This document shows, piece after piece, positions 1 to 11,659 of a stretch of DNA of 64,000 nucleotides. The position numbers were made by a program, and so were the translations under genes. Position 1 is the stretch's first letter; each line of letters starts with the position of its first letter. The DNA comes from Takakia lepidozioides. Taxonomy: Eukaryota; Streptophyta; Takakiopsida; Takakiales; Takakiaceae. The stretch spans positions 65,641,053 to 65,705,052 of the forward strand of contig CM060732.1 in NCBI GenBank assembly GCA_030704615.1, read 5' to 3'. The notes beneath the pieces are model-generated. The model had not been told where the DNA came from. It saw nothing but the letters and a program-made list of their open reading frames with translations, and did no database searches.

Positions 1-2536
1 TATCTGTATCTTAACTCCTCTTATTAATCCCAATGGCTGTACACTTCTTTGATCTGCCATTGTTACTGTAAATGGAGCTGGTTTCATGATAGTCAGACCA
101 AGCTTCTTCCTTAATTGGTCTGTCATGATGTTTACTCCAGAACCACCATCTATCAGTACATCAGTTAGTTCTGTGCTTCCAATTCTCAATTGGATTACTG
201 GCATAGAATCATCAAAGTCCATGACTGTTTCTCGCCCTTCCGGCTTCACATTATAAATGGTCACCTGCTGTTCAGGTCTGTGTTTCCTGTTCTCTTGGGC
301 AATTCGATTGATTGCCTGATACAGCCTGTGCCTACAATAAGTGCCACAGCTAATAGCTGTCCAATGGTAATTTCTGCTTTGGTCTGACATATTACTTCAG
401 CCAAGTCTCTTCATTACTTTGCATGTCTGCATCCTCTTTCTTTCTTTCTTCCTCACTCCCTTCATTTTCTCCATCCGAATCAGAGGAATCTGCCACAGGA
501 ATATCCGTACTCTTTTTGCATTTCCCTTATAGTATCTGGCCACTTCCTTGTGCAGTTCCTTCTCATCTTTCCAAGTCTCTTCATCTTCACAGGCATAATC
601 ATTGCCACTTCCATTATCATCTTCCTTCCTCTTCTACTGGAGGTATTAGTTGGCTTTACTTCTGTGACTATCAATCATTTGACTTACTTCTGGTACAACA
701 CAGGCCTAACCATGTGACTGTCCACCACTGGGCCCTCATTCACAGGAGCTCTCATCTCATTCTGGTGGTCTTATCCAGAATGAACAGGCTGCCTTGCGAT
801 GTCCTGGCTGATTACAATAGTAACATAGCTCTTCACCATTGGGTCCCCGTCCCCTTGGCCTGTTCTTGGCTTATTTCTATAATCCTGATTCCTCGGGCTG
901 GTAATTCCCCCTTGGATTACCCTGATAGTTTCCTCTGGAATTTCCTTGGTAATTCCCTCTTCAATTACCTCTCCCTTCCATGCCATTGTTATCACCACCA
1001 TAGACCTACCATAGTGGTCCTATCATTTTTTTTTTCTCTTGGCTGGGCTGCACCTGATGCACCTTACTTGCCTATTGCTCTTTCAGCGTCCCTTCTGTTG
1101 TAGTAACAATTCTCAGAAATGGTTATTCATTTTACAGATAGTACAGTGTTTCTTCGCCTCATGTGGCAGTCTGTGGTGGTATGGCCTTCATTCTGGCAAC
1201 TTTGCACACCATACTCCCTTCCTCCAATGTGTTGCAGCCTCTGTGGCATACTTCTTTAAGATTTCTTCCATTTTTTTTTTCATTAGTTATCCCTCTTCAA
1301 CTTCTCCTTTCTCTGTTACTCTTTTCTTTTAGTTCTTGCTCTTCTTCTTAATCTGACTCATCATCAGAGTCCTCATCTTCTTGTTTCTCGCTCCCTGAGC
1401 ATTCCCAATTGCTCAATTCCGTTCGCAGTTTTCAAATGCCTCCTCCACTGTATTATGGGGTAACATATCCACTTTTCTTTTGCAACTCCTGGTTTAGTCC
1501 ACTCACAAACCAAGTCTTCTGTAAACCGGGCGCTGGTACTGCAGCCAGCTTTTTCAAAATCAGCAATTCCATCTTCTCCATATACTCTCAACAGTTTCAA
1601 TGCTTCTTTCTGCTTCCAGCTGTTGTAAACTCCCTACACTTCATCTCATTTTTACTTGTCCTGAACCGATTTCGAAATGCTGTATTCAAGCCATTCCAAG
1701 GTTAGGAAATGATTATCAGGGAATCTTGCATACCATTCCTTGCTTGTCTTGATAAGTGAACAAGAAAGCATTCTCAATCTCATCTTGGCATCATCGCCAT
1801 TCTCATTGTTCATTATACAACATGTGCTCAAATTGGCTAATGTGTACATCGGGATCCCCTTTTCCTGAATAATATTGGAAAGGTTGGTTTTGCCCGTGTT
1901 GGTTGTAACGCCATCTGGTGGCCCTACCTTCTGCCCACTTACAGGTGCTGGCACCCTTGCTGGTGCTGGTCCTTTGGACCTGTTGTTTTTGTGGTGGATC
2001 TTCCACCAAGTGGTGGCCCTTGAGCACTCTCCCTGCTTCTTTCTGGCCCCACGATATTCACAGTATTCCAAGCTTCAGTTGCAACTACGTCCCACACTCC
2101 CTGTCCCCCCAGAGCCAGATCCAGGCAGCCCCGCCTGATCCCCCTGAGCCGACGCCTTCGTTGGCCGTGATCCAAGTTCTCGCTTGATCCAGGTCCAACG
2201 GGTTGGGATGTCCTGGTTGTAGTCTCAACCTCAGCTGTTGGGTCTACTCTTCATATTCTTCCTCTTCCAATTTCTTCTCTCTGGTTTCAGCATCCTCCAA
2301 GTTCTGCCCTTGGGTTTTCTTCTTCACGCATGTAACTCAACTGTAATGGTGTTGGAGAGTCCTGAACTCCTCCGTTGGCTCTGCCACATCCTCTTCTCCT
2401 TCTTCACCTTCTGCTTCAGAAACTGGAGTTTTTCCTGCATTTTGGTGTCCATGCCAACTCTTACACCAAAGATTTCTGTCAATCTTTTATCAAGGATGAC
2501 CAAGAAGTCCTCCTCCGAATGATATCCCTCCCTCAA
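1..2536 (-). pseudogene. Ty3/gypsy gag-protease region (element A), open at left edge
   Basis: This is the minus-strand front half of an LTR retrotransposon; the rest of pol lies beyond the left edge. Read on the minus strand, 2536 to about 1373 gives Gag (motifs such as FQYYSGKGDPDVHISQFEHM and KEWYARFPDNHF). It is followed by Cys/His zinc-knuckle segments near 1200-1140 and 835-770, an acidic spacer, and an aspartic protease with VLIDGGSGVNIM near 170-121. The protease reads DGGSG, a variant of the usual D-T/S-G motif seen in Tat-like plant gypsy elements. Reading frames change several times and stops interrupt Gag, so this copy is probably dead. The same protein sequence runs on the plus strand at 43880-45300 (element B), so the two copies lie in opposite orientation. 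Gag, knuckle and protease identity is secure; lineage placement is inference. Confidence 0.8.
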
Positions 2537-3079
2537 TTCCCCGTTTCTCCCTTTATTTATCTTCCAATCCGTGGTTCTAACCGTTTCCCCTCTTAAACCG
2601 TCGTCTGTGAACTAACATGTTCCCTTCGCAGGTGTTGTGTCCCCACAGTCGTTCCCTGTCCTACTCGTTCGGTCCCTATGATCGTGACATCTGTGTCAAG
2701 CTGTGACTGGCTTTGTGAAACTGTGACGGGCTGTGACTGGCTGTGCGACTGTTTTTGGCTGTGGTCGGGCTGTGACTGGCTGTGTGGGCTGTGCCTGGCT
2801 GTGTCGGCTGTTACGATTGTGACTGGCTGTGTTGGCTGTGTGTCGGCTTGTCTGCTGTGACGACTGTGACGGCTGTTGTTGGCTGTGTTGGCTGGGCGAC
2901 TGTGACGGGCTGGTGTTTGCTGTGTCGTCTGTGACGACCTGTGACGGGCTGTGTTAACCCCCCTCTACAGTGCGCTGCTGTCCACCCCTAAGGCTCCTGT
3001 TGGTCTCAGTCTGTGCAAAAATTAAGGGTACCCCCACAGATCCCGTATAAGTGTCTAAGTCCCCGACAGTCCTCTAACA
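2505..3079 (-). repeat. LTR-like sequence of element A with GGCTGTG minisatellite
   Basis: About 570 bp here match 53575-54075, the inner part of the LTR of element D. Shared blocks include the AACCGTCG-GTGAACTAACATGTTCCCTTC stretch, the GGCTGTG minisatellite and the block ending in CTCTAACA. On the minus strand it begins TGTTAGAGG at 3079, a plausible LTR start. It merges directly into Gag coding sequence near 2500 and no primer-binding site was found, so it may be a recombined or partial LTR. Its right boundary cuts the Ulp1-like gene. Confidence 0.6.
2690..2960. repeat. GGCTGTG/GTGACTGG minisatellite
   Basis: Degenerate tandem units of 7-15 bp built on GGCTGTGT and GTGACTGGCTGTG. A related array sits at 53758-53955 in the same orientation, inside the matching LTR. 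A complementary array (CACAGCCTATCACAG) lies at about 47440-47595 in element B. Confidence 0.85.
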
Positions 3080-4206
3080 ATCCTTCTTAGACTAGAAGAT
3101 GCAGATGACCTGGTGCATGCAAGGGGTTGGACAAGCGACCGCCTCATGGACTTCTGGGTTTCTTGCAAAACACTTACCCTCCCTACCACTGTACGCAGTA
3201 AAGTGCGATTTCTAGATAGTTTCACTTGGATTTGTCTTCGGGACCATTGCAGTGCATATGGGACAACAGTTGAGTCCATACAGACTTGTATGGACAGACG
3301 ATTCCCTACTCTGAATTGTGTTGGTGTGGAAGCGCTCATTGTCCCTGTTACTTCTGAGTGAGTTTTCTGCACACCCTGCCCCTTTGTCTCGCTTCCATAC
3401 GCATTTTGCATGTGGAATCGTGTGTTTCGTGGATATGACGATGCTGAAAGTCTGCATGTATTGTGCAGCAACCACTGGAGTGTCGTAATAATGAAACCCA
3501 TGCGCCACCTTCACTTGAATAGCATTAAAAACATGCACAAACATAAGAGGTTGAAGCCACTGTTTGCTAGATTATGGGCTATGGTAAGAGGATTCTACCC
3601 TCCAGACCCAAGGTGGGTGGAGGCCACCGATCCTATGCGATGGGTGTGCCCCCCAGTTCCCCAGCAATCCTCCACATGGGAATGTGGCCTCTTTACAACT
3701 CATTACATTGACTTGTACCTTGACCAATGCTTCGTGAACCATGTGTCGGGTGGTGCAAGTCCGGTAAGCACTCAGTCGAACCTCCATGGTTTGAATCGCA
3801 TTCCTCTTGGCAATTGTGCACGGGTGCCGTTTATGTCCTTCCACATTTGAGTCATGCACATACAACCTTGATGCCACTCGCATATTGTTTGCAGCTAAAC
3901 CAGGATTGGTTTCCTCTTGAGGCTGTTGCTGTTGCAAAGAGACGGCAAATTTGCAACTTGGTCATGGCAGAGCAGGACATGGCCTCCCCTATGCACGACC
4001 ACCATATGTCAGGCCCGTGCGGGAGGCTGCGGGAGTGTCTTCCACGCACTGTTCATGGCCTAGGACAAGGTCGAAGAACCCCCATCCCAGAAGACTGTGA
4101 CTGTCGTGGCATTTGTGGACGCATTCACCTTCCTATTTTTATACTCTTTCCCCTTCAATGTGTAATCTACTCCCCATTGTTTGGGCATTCCTCGCTTGTA
4201 ACATAG
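3080..4206 (+). pseudogene. Ulp1-like (C48) cysteine peptidase remnant, 5'-truncated, three exons
   Basis: Ulp1 peptidases process or remove SUMO-like modifiers and are also found in many plant transposons. Three exons fit: up to 3357 (donor GTGAGT), 3469-3763 (acceptor TTGTGCAG, donor GTAAGC) and from 3895 (acceptor TTTGCAG). The joins restore a C48 layout: VPVT then NHWSVVIM (catalytic His), PQQSSTWECGLF (oxyanion Gln and catalytic Cys), and an end of the DWFPLEAVAVAKRR type. Where family members normally have an Asp (a DS-type motif) after the His block, this copy reads HLNS, so the catalytic Asp appears to be Asn. The 5' end is missing because element A abuts at 3079/3080. Whether it was a host gene or the second gene of an older transposon is open; the dense transposon setting favours the latter. 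Confidence 0.65.
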
Positions 4207-4594
4207 TACATTGAAATGCCCATGTCGGACTTGTTGCCCATCCTCGCAACGAATGTATCACATGCAGTGCATCTGCCTTCTCCCCAGTGGGGATTCCAAT
4301 TATCTTTTGCAGCCTTAATGTCTGTTCGTTACACTTTTTGTGATGAAGTTGTTTCGATATGTACCATTCAAAAATGAACATGTGCCCTCCCAAGTATACC
4401 TCAACCTAAGGATGGCCTGGTTCAGTCATGATGTGAATGTCTCCACCAGTGATGATTCTGTATATAACCCACGCCAATGTTTTGTGCTCCACCCTCTAGG
4501 ACATCCAATGCGTTGCACAATGGCAAATCAACGACGTGTAAGGAGATCGATGAGTGCCGTTAGGATTCCCATAATGATACATACAGAGAGGGCA

Positions 4595-4990
4595 TCATGC
4601 GTCGGGTGCGCTTATGAAAGAGCGGGCCTCAATGTCACCGCGGAAAATGAGAACCCACCGCATATGCACCTGAATCCGACGGGAGGCATGTTGTGGCCCA
4701 TACTGCACCATATTCATGGTTGTGTGCCACAACACATGCCACTCTCCTGCCTGCAACTCACACCACCGGTGTCTGTCATTCACATTGCTCAATGGATCGA
4801 ATTCCTCCTCTGCAATGTCAACATCGACGTCATGCCATTCCACACCGTCCTCATCTTCATCTTCATCCTCGTCCTCCTCTGCAATCTCAACATCGACGTC
4901 ATGCCATTCCACACCGTCTTCATCTTCATCTTCATCTTCATCTTCATCGTCCTCTGAATCTTCATTCCAATCGTCATCGGCGTCGTAATG
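4595..4990 (-). other. Acidic repeat segment, possible coding remnant
   Basis: On the minus strand this is open and encodes two near-copies of an acidic unit (GVEWHDVDVEIAEE plus a long Glu/Asp run), from a tandem duplication of about 66 bp at roughly 4815-4945. The rest of the reading frame is not recognised. The plus strand appears as TCTTCA/TCCTCG triplet repeats. It could be the acidic tail of a transposon protein or simple-sequence DNA that is open by chance. Confidence 0.35.
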
Positions 4991-5044
4991 TTATTCCATG
5001 CAGCAAAGTGTGATGTTCCTAACACAGTAATGTATCACAGAAGT

Positions 5045-5063
5045 GGGGGGGGGGGGGGGGGGG
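5045..5063. repeat. Poly-G run of 19
   Basis: An uninterrupted run of 19 G. The true length is uncertain because such runs are error-prone in sequencing. Confidence 0.95.
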
Positions 5064-5229
5064 CACTCACTTCTGGTCGTGCCTCTCCGTTCTGGTTCCA
5101 CAGTGCTTCGAAGGGAGGCCCATGACCCTTCATCTTTTACGGGAACCTAGTATGTTGTCTCATCGTCCTATGATGTGGCTCTTCCGACCTCCCTGCGTAT
5201 GCCTCTGCAAGCACCATTCTCTACAGTGT

Positions 5230-5345
5230 CTGTATACATTGAATACATTGTGTGCATATGCATTGTCATAGCTATTTGTCAAAGCCATTGTCATTGTCAA
5301 AATCATTGCTCATTGTCATACTCATTTTATGCATAGCTCATTGTA
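5230..5345. repeat. CATTGTCA short repeats
   Basis: Irregular repeats of CATTGTCA/CATTGT just left of CACTA1. No gene was seen between 4990 and 5373. Confidence 0.6.
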
Positions 5346-5879
5346 TGTAGTGTGTGCAGCATTTCGTAGACGTCACTACAAGAGATGAGCGTTTTTAGGA
5401 CTACGGCTTTTGCGGAGTCATAAAAACGGCATTAGGTACACGACTACAGAACGTTGAAATGCGTTGCAGTCATAGTTTTATCACTCTGTAGTAATGGATA
5501 TCACTACATGACCCCGGAAAGGTAGGGAGTATTGGTCAAACATTGTTGACCACGATGACATGATGGTTTATATGACTCGCGTTATATGGAGGACTATACG
5601 TGGATGAATTTTCCTAGAATCGTATGACTTCATGACCGAATATGGTTTCACAGCTCTAATTATATGACTGCATCACTACACGTGTCATTTTGAAGGCACA
5701 TACACGAATGTATTCATCCATTGGGCAAGTTCATTCATCAATGATCAAAGTGCAAAAGGTTAAAAAAAATTCAAAAAGTTGCTTATAGGGTTGCTCATTA
5801 GGGTGCCAGCCATGAACGGCGGGCTGGGACTTGGCCTCCTTTTGGGTTTTTTTTTGTCTCCTGCCACACCATATGTTTT

Positions 5880-6610
5880 CTTAGTGTCCACGAGCCTAGA
5901 GCATGGAACACAATGATCGCAGGATGTGCAGGGGCGTGGGATGGAGGCTTTGCAGACCTATTCTTGAGCAAATGATGCAGGAAGGGGCGAGGATAGGCAC
6001 AGCAAGGCACTACAACACACTATGGTTTTCAGCACCGTCGGTATTTCACTATGAATTTCACTATTTGCCACTTTTCATTATTTCTAGCACCACGTACTGA
6101 AACATGCTGATATTAATAAAACAATTCACTACAACTATCAAAAGTTTCACTATAGAGTCCTTTATTCTACCACCCCTAAGTCAAACATTGACAGCTGTAA
6201 TTATGAAAATATAATTTATAATATATATTTTAATTTCAATAACTCAAAGTGAAAGTTATACTATAACTTTACTAACAAGTGTTCAAACTAGCCCAATGGT
6301 AATATATTTTACTACCACTATCAAATGTTTGTCTACGTGGTGTTTTGGTTTTCTAGACAAGCCTGGTAGCAGGATTTTAGCCTCTGACCTAGAATGAATC
6401 AAAGTGCAAAAGGTTAAAAAGTCAAAAAGTTGCTAATAAGGTTGTCCATTAGGGTGATCGTGAACACAGAGGAGGGCTAGGACTTGGCATTTTTTTGTCT
6501 CATGCGCCACACCATGTAGCCGAGGGATGGAACGCGATGATCGCAAGATATGCAGGGGCGTGGGATGGAGGCGTTGAGCAAATGATGCAGGAAGGAGGAG
6601 AGGAGGAGGA
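5880..6610 (+). pseudogene. Short PPR scraps inside CACTA1
   Basis: Two short PPR-like stretches lie near 5895-5960 (AWNTMIAGCA-type) and 6525-6590 (GWNAMIARYAGAWDGG-type). Both are bounded by stops and separated by AT-rich DNA. Near-identical flanking text (AATCAAAGTGCAAAAGGTTAAAAA) occurs before each, so they are two copies of one captured segment. Nothing else was seen in 6100-6490. Confidence 0.55.
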
Positions 6611-6889
6611 GATGAGACGAGGAGAAGCTCGCAACATTCTTGTGAGCTCCCAGTTCTTGGGAGAGTCAGCTTGGTCTTAGGAGGCCATGTTTCAATCTCT
6701 GCCTACTCAGCTGCACCGTGGTGGTTCGATCTCACAAACCAATCCGACATTACCTGACTACAGACACAAGCAGCACACACAAGAGGTCATTTTGGGTTGA
6801 TGGTCGGTCAAGTCATGACACAAGCTCAAGGACAATGTGGTGAGGGCACCTTCTTCTTTGACCTATTTCAGCCTGTTTTGCCCTCTCAC

Positions 6890-7665
6890 ATCATGTTTGT
6901 GTGCATTGCAATGCTTGCGCAAGCCTAGCAGCCCTTGAGAAGGGCAAAGAGGTGCGTGGGGATATCATCAAAGCTGGAATTGTACCTAATGTCATTCTAA
7001 ACACTGCCCTGGCAGCTCTGGAAAAGGGGAAGGAGGTCCATGGTGACATCTTCAGAGCTGGAATTGTACCAAATGTCATTTTGAACAATACCCTAGTGGA
7101 AATGTATGCAAAATGTGGGTGCATCGAGGATGCAAAGGGAGTGTTCAACACTATGGCTGAACGAGATGTGGTGTCGTGGAGTGCAATGCTTGCAGGGTAT
7201 GCACAGTAGGGACGTGGGATGGAGGCTTTTGAGACCTATGAGCAAAGATGGGGGAAGGGGTTCAGCCCGTCCACATCATGTTTGTGTACATTGCAGGCCT
7301 GGCAGCCCTGGAGAAGGGCAAAGAGGTGCATGGGGATATCATCAAAGCTGGAATTGTACCTAATGTCATTCTAAACACTGCCCTGGCAGCTCTGGAAAAG
7401 GGGAAGGAGGTCCATGGTGATACCTTCAGAGCTGGAATTGTACCAAATGTCATTTTGAACAATACCCTAGTGGACATGTATGCAAAATGTGGGTGCATCG
7501 AGGATGCAAAGGGAGTGTTCAACACTATGGCTGAACGAGATGTGGTGTCGTGGAGTGCGATGCTTGCAGGGTATGCACAGCAGGGACGTGGGATGGAGGC
7601 TTTGGAGACCTATGAGCAAATGATGGGGTAAGGGGTTCAGCCCGGCCACATCATGTTTGTGTGCA
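6890..7665 (+). pseudogene. PPR fragment, tandemly duplicated
   Basis: PPR proteins are organellar RNA-binding proteins built from repeats of about 35 residues. Two direct copies of a segment of about 360 bp (6901-7209 and 7262-7631) each encode GKEV(H/R)GDI..AGIVPN, then MYAKCGCIEDAKGVFNTMAE and DVVSWSAMLAGYAQ, the classic L and S motifs of PLS-type PPRs. The first copy is closed by a stop right after GYAQ and the second by a stop near 7629. In each copy the P-type motif is also internally doubled (AALEKGKEV twice). There is no start region or tail, so this is captured debris and not a working gene. Confidence 0.85.
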
Positions 7666-7799
7666 TTGCAGGCCTGGCAGCCCTGATTTAAATCAGGAAC
7701 CTCAACCATGACCACAACTTCTAAAAGAGGATCGAGAGAGGGAGTCCATAATGCCTCTTCTGGCTCTTCTGGGCATGTGAAGATGCTTTGTGAGGCAGG

Positions 7800-9522
7800 T
7801 GTAGTGTGAAACCAGCGGGGGAAGGATGTTTGCCACTCACTGAATTTTTGGTGTCTACAGGGAAGAAGTCCAAGGCCTGGAACTAAATTTCTCTAAGTTG
7901 ATACTGTTTGAAAGGTGAGTCTTATGCCATCAAGAATTGAAGGGTGACTTGAGCTCACTGGAATCTAGGTTGGCTAAGGATCAATGCGGCTGCTGCTACG
8001 AGCGATGGACTGAACATGACTGTGAATAGTAGGTTATCGCGTTCATTCTGCCATCTCGTAACTTTGATTTAGGAAGTGAATTAATTAGTAGTAGGGCAGG
8101 CGGATAAATGATAGATAGCGTGGCAGCTGGTCTGTCTGGGCTGTTGCCACAAAAGCAAGCAGTGCCATCAATGTTTTATAAGTGATTAGGGCTCGCTGGC
8201 GGATAGGGTTTGCTGAAGGCAGAGTCATCACTTGCTGAGTCTAGCCACTGGAGAAGCGCCAGAAGTAGGAGCAAGCGAAAAACACCAAGGTAGCTGCTGA
8301 CGAGGATGTAGGAGCTAGAGTGGGCAGGGAACTCGACTGCCTGATCCCAAGTATAAAGCAGCTAAGTAAGATGAGGTTTAGGTTCTTCTACTTAGGATAG
8401 ATGTTATTGAAATTTCTTGGATGCTCTCAAGTTAGCATGAGAGAGGTGATAACTTTCTAAAAAATGGAATGGAGGGACGGCCTGGACTTCAAACCAGGAA
8501 GGTGTAGAGAGAACGAGAGGTGATGCAAGCATTGCAGTGGAATGCTGATTGAGGGGAGATTCTCCAAACCCTCAGTCACAGAATGTATTGTCTTGATTCT
8601 GTTTTCTTTTCTTTCTGGTTCAGCACTGTGAGTCTGGAATCAACATTGCTTTAGGGTTTTAGTGGTGATCATACCTACAAAGTGGATGTTGTAGAGTAGA
8701 AACAAGTAAGATTTGCTGGTCAGTATTACAGCATAGGAATGAGGGTTCAGGTTACCAAGAATCAAGGCCTGGCATATGCATGATCAAAGTAGTGGAATGC
8801 ATGGTAGATCTCTTGCAAACTGTTGGGTGCTTCTGCATTGCATATAGCTACATAAGTGACACTGTCATTTCATGTTAGTTGTTAGACTGAGAGGGATCTG
8901 TTTCTGGAACTCTATTAATTGGGAGTTGAATACAAACTAAGGTTTTTGTTTTGTAGAATGCATATAGTTAAGGGGCTTGTATTTACTGACTAACAAACTA
9001 ATTGCTTCTGCAAGCAATCAGAATGAAGAGGGTCTCTGCGTGGAAAGAGAGACAGACTAATGAAGGATGAAGGGAGGGTCACTTGCGAGTTAAAGGAAAA
9101 ACCATGAGAGGCAGTGTACTACCTGTACCTGCACATGGTGGTAGATCCATGTTGCATCCTCACATCCCAATGCTTTCATTCTAGAGGAAGTTCAGCATGT
9201 ACTGCTTTTAAATGTAACCACTTATAGGCTGTGTATTCACCCTGATAGTGAACTGTTTGTGACACTGAAATCATAACAGCAGTCTTATTGGTGTATGCAA
9301 ACCGGACTTGGATGTACTAAGTCATAAAAGGGAGAAACTTCCCAGTCCCATCCATGTCTTCTCTTCCGTTGCGGTGTGGATGAGGGCATCTGGTCTCTGA
9401 TCATGAACAGGGTAGAGGCACTCATTAGGGGTTCAAGTCTTAGGGTAGCAAGCGTATCTTTCACTAAGAACTAGATAGAATTAAATAGAAGGGGATTTAT
9501 GCCCCTTTCTTTTCACACTACA
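7800..9522. mobile_element. Small non-autonomous DNA transposon, hAT-like
   Basis: It starts TGTAGTGTGAAA and ends TTTCACACTACA, 12-bp perfect inverted repeats. The flanks share AGGCAG on both sides, consistent with an imperfect 8-bp duplication (GAGGCAGG and TAGGCAGA). A second copy of the surrounding PPR sequence at 17730-17775 lacks the whole block and reads continuously through the site, so it acts as an empty-site control. No coding region was recognised in the 1.7 kb. An intron is possible in principle (GT...AG borders), but the inverted repeats favour a transposon. The hAT assignment rests only on duplication length. Confidence 0.7.
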
Positions 9523-9574
9523 TAGGCAGACTGAAAGAGGCTCTACAACCTTTAAACCAAAGAGCATTTCAGCA

Positions 9575-10281
9575 TATTCAGATATGTATGTCTGTCTCTT
9601 GCTTAAGTGCATCAAAATGAAGGGTCTGGAAGCTGGAAAGCAGGTGCACACTCACATTATCCAAATTGGATTCACGCCAAGTGTTTTTCTCCTCAACACC
9701 CTTGTGAACATGTATGTTAAGTGCAAGAGCATAATGAATGCACACCGAGTGTTCAACGTAATGCCTCAACGAACTTTGATCACGTTGAATACAATGTTGG
9801 CAGGATTTAACATGGGTGTGGTAGGAATGCTTTGGAGACCTGTGAGCAAATGTTGCGCGAAGGGCCGGTGAAGCCCAACCACATCACCTTTGTTGGTGTT
9901 TGCAATGCGTGTGCAAGCCTGGGAGCCCTGGAAAAGGGGAAAGAGGTCCATGCTGACATCGTCAAAGCTGGAATTGTACCAGATGTCATCCTGATCTGAC
10001 AGGTTTGCCAAATGTGGGTGCATTCAGGATGCGAAGGGAGTATTTCACATTCTGGCTGAACGAGATCTGGTGTCGTGGAACGCGATGCTTGCAGGGTATG
10101 CACAGCAAGGGCACGGGATGGAGGCTTTGGAGTCCTATGAGAAAATGATGTGGGAAGGGTGAAGCCCGACCACATCAGGTTTGTGTGCGTTTGCAGTGCG
10201 TGTGCAAGCCTGGCAGCCCTTGAAAAGGGCAAAGAGGTGCATGGTCGCATTGCCAAAGCTGGAATTGTACCAGATGTGATT
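9575..10281 (+). pseudogene. PPR N-terminal fragment, interrupted by MULE1
   Basis: This begins like the amino-terminal part of a PLS-class PPR (CLLLKCIKMKGLEAGKQVH, then LLNTLVNMYVKC), then runs through further L/S motifs with frame breaks near 9870 and 9998. The reading is cut in GIVPDVI at 10281, where MULE1 is inserted with duplication GATGTGATT. The sequence 9540-9700 matches 17755-17930, so CACTA1 holds at least two copies of the same PPR start region. Confidence 0.8.
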
Positions 10282-10490
10282 GGGGGTTGCTATTCCATGA
10301 GCTCATGAGCGGGCATGGCTCATCCATGAGCCGCAAAATAACACACTTCGAATTTCGGCAGATTTTTTTTGGGCCCAAAACTATAAAATAATCGAAAATC
10401 GAAGATTTCCGCGCTCATGCTGGAAGCACTCCGCTCATGAGTACCAGTGTACGCTCATGACTTGGAGCCCAGGCTCATGGACCGCCAGGC
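10282..10490. repeat. MULE1 left terminal region with CTCATGAG repeats
   Basis: The terminal inverted repeat is followed by about eight GCTCATG/CATGAGC units. The matching right end is 17485-17544. Confidence 0.85.
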
Positions 10491-10514
10491 CAGGTCATAG
10501 AAAAACTGAATTCT

Positions 10515-11000
10515 GGGCAATAACGGCACCGAAATTATCCCAGAGGCAGAGACGCAAGTGGAATTAGGATCCGGGTTTGCAGACTCCGAAAACGCAATGG
10601 CGACCTATAACCGTGGATAGTACTGTTGCAGAAGTGCAGGATGGTTGGGTATAACGGCGCCGTAATTGGGCACAGGAAAAGAAATAGCCGGCTGAAGGCT
10701 CGGGAGTGAAGCCAACAATGGTGAAAGTAATTGGGCTCCACCAACCAAATACCCGGCTGCATCCTCCGGAGTGCAGGCGATAACGGCGCCGAAATGGGCC
10801 CCGAAAACCAAATACTCGGCTGAAGCCACCGGAGTGCAGCCGATAACGGCGCTGAAATTGGGTCCGGAAACCAAATACCCGGCTGAAGGCTGGGGATTGC
10901 AACCAATAACGGCGCCGAAATTGACCTGCGGAAACAAAATTCTCGGCTGAAGCTTCCGCACTCCATCCAATAACGGCACCGAAATTGGGCTCTGGAGAGC
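10515..11000. repeat. Six ATAACGGCGCCGAAATTGG-type sites, about 64-bp spacing
   Basis: Half-variant palindromes with core CGGCGCCG recur near 10525, 10648, 10775, 10848, 10912 and 10975, inside degenerate tandem units with shared text (AACCAAATACCCGGCTGAAG-type). They lie immediately upstream of the accessory gene at 11108. Confidence 0.85.
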
Positions 11001-11107
11001 AAATACCCGCCTTACGGTAAGGGAGGCCTTGCTCTCATTTTGCTCTTCACTCTTCTCTGTTGTGCCCATCTCCTCCCTGCTTTGAGTTTGTGCTGTGTCG
11101 TGAGGCC

Positions 11108-11659
11108 ATGTCGTGCCCGAATCACATCTATCGACGCCAGACGGGAGTCATTTTCCCGAAAGCAGACGACATCATTGTTTTCCTGGATGTTTACAGGGAC
11201 GATCCTCGACTTGTCCAGCTGAGAGCAATGGAGTTTCTTCCAGGATTGCACGATTCTCCTGGACCCCGGCTGGGGAGCAGGTGGTTCCTACGCATCATGG
11301 ACCTGGACTTTCTACATGAGTGGGAGCCAAACAGATCACGCACAGCGTTGCTATATCGCTGGAATTGTTGCGAGTGGACGTATGATGAGTGCATAGGTGA
11401 AAACTTTACGCGTGGACGGACTGGCTCAGAAAGTGGGGACATTCTCTTCAATTATGAGGATGAGGAGGAGGGGAACACAGGGCCCACTGTGAAAATGTCC
11501 TTATACCAAGGGGGCGCTATCGATAAACACGACATCCTCGTTAGTTTCAACCGGGCGACAGAAACCACTGACATTTTGTTCAAATATAGGCACCCGGTCA
11601 CTCAGGAGGTCCTTGAGAGGCCAGTTAGAGTTCCTTCTTCTTGGGCGAGGGGACCATAG
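11108..11659 (+). CDS. MULE1 accessory protein, family of unknown function
   Basis: A 183-residue open frame, unbroken. The start at 11108 (MSCPNHIYRR) is chosen because the two relatives in MULE2 also begin with a short Met-(S/P)-Cys segment at this point. Shared landmarks are the DDIIVFL/SGDIIVW strand near residue 20, the RSRTALLYRWNCCEWT block in the middle, a GENF/GENY motif, a GDI motif, and D-x-HDI-(L/V)-V near the end. No known fold is recognised; the pattern of short hydrophobic strands suggests a mostly beta protein, which is inference. It lies just inside the GGGG-type terminus and points inward, the same placement as the 40400-40978 gene in MULE2. It is the only unbroken gene in MULE1, which may mean it is still selected or simply recently inserted. 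Confidence 0.65.
   Translation: MSCPNHIYRRQTGVIFPKADDIIVFLDVYRDDPRLVQLRAMEFLPGLHDSPGPRLGSRWFLRIMDLDFLHEWEPNRSRTALLYRWNCCEWTYDECIGENFTRGRTGSESGDILFNYEDEEEGNTGPTVKMSLYQGGAIDKHDILVSFNRATETTDILFKYRHPVTQEVLERPVRVPSSWARGP

Noticed and set aside
423-1351. Plus-strand open frames in the left 1.4 kb
   Set aside because: They are the reverse strand of gypsy Gag and protease coding sequence.
6901-7631. Functional PPR gene
   Set aside because: Stops, an internal duplication and lack of a start or tail show captured fragments.
10535-11069. Minus-strand repeat proteins (FGAVIGCTP-type units)
   Set aside because: Translation of the degenerate repeats around the CGGCGCCG sites; three frames look equally open.
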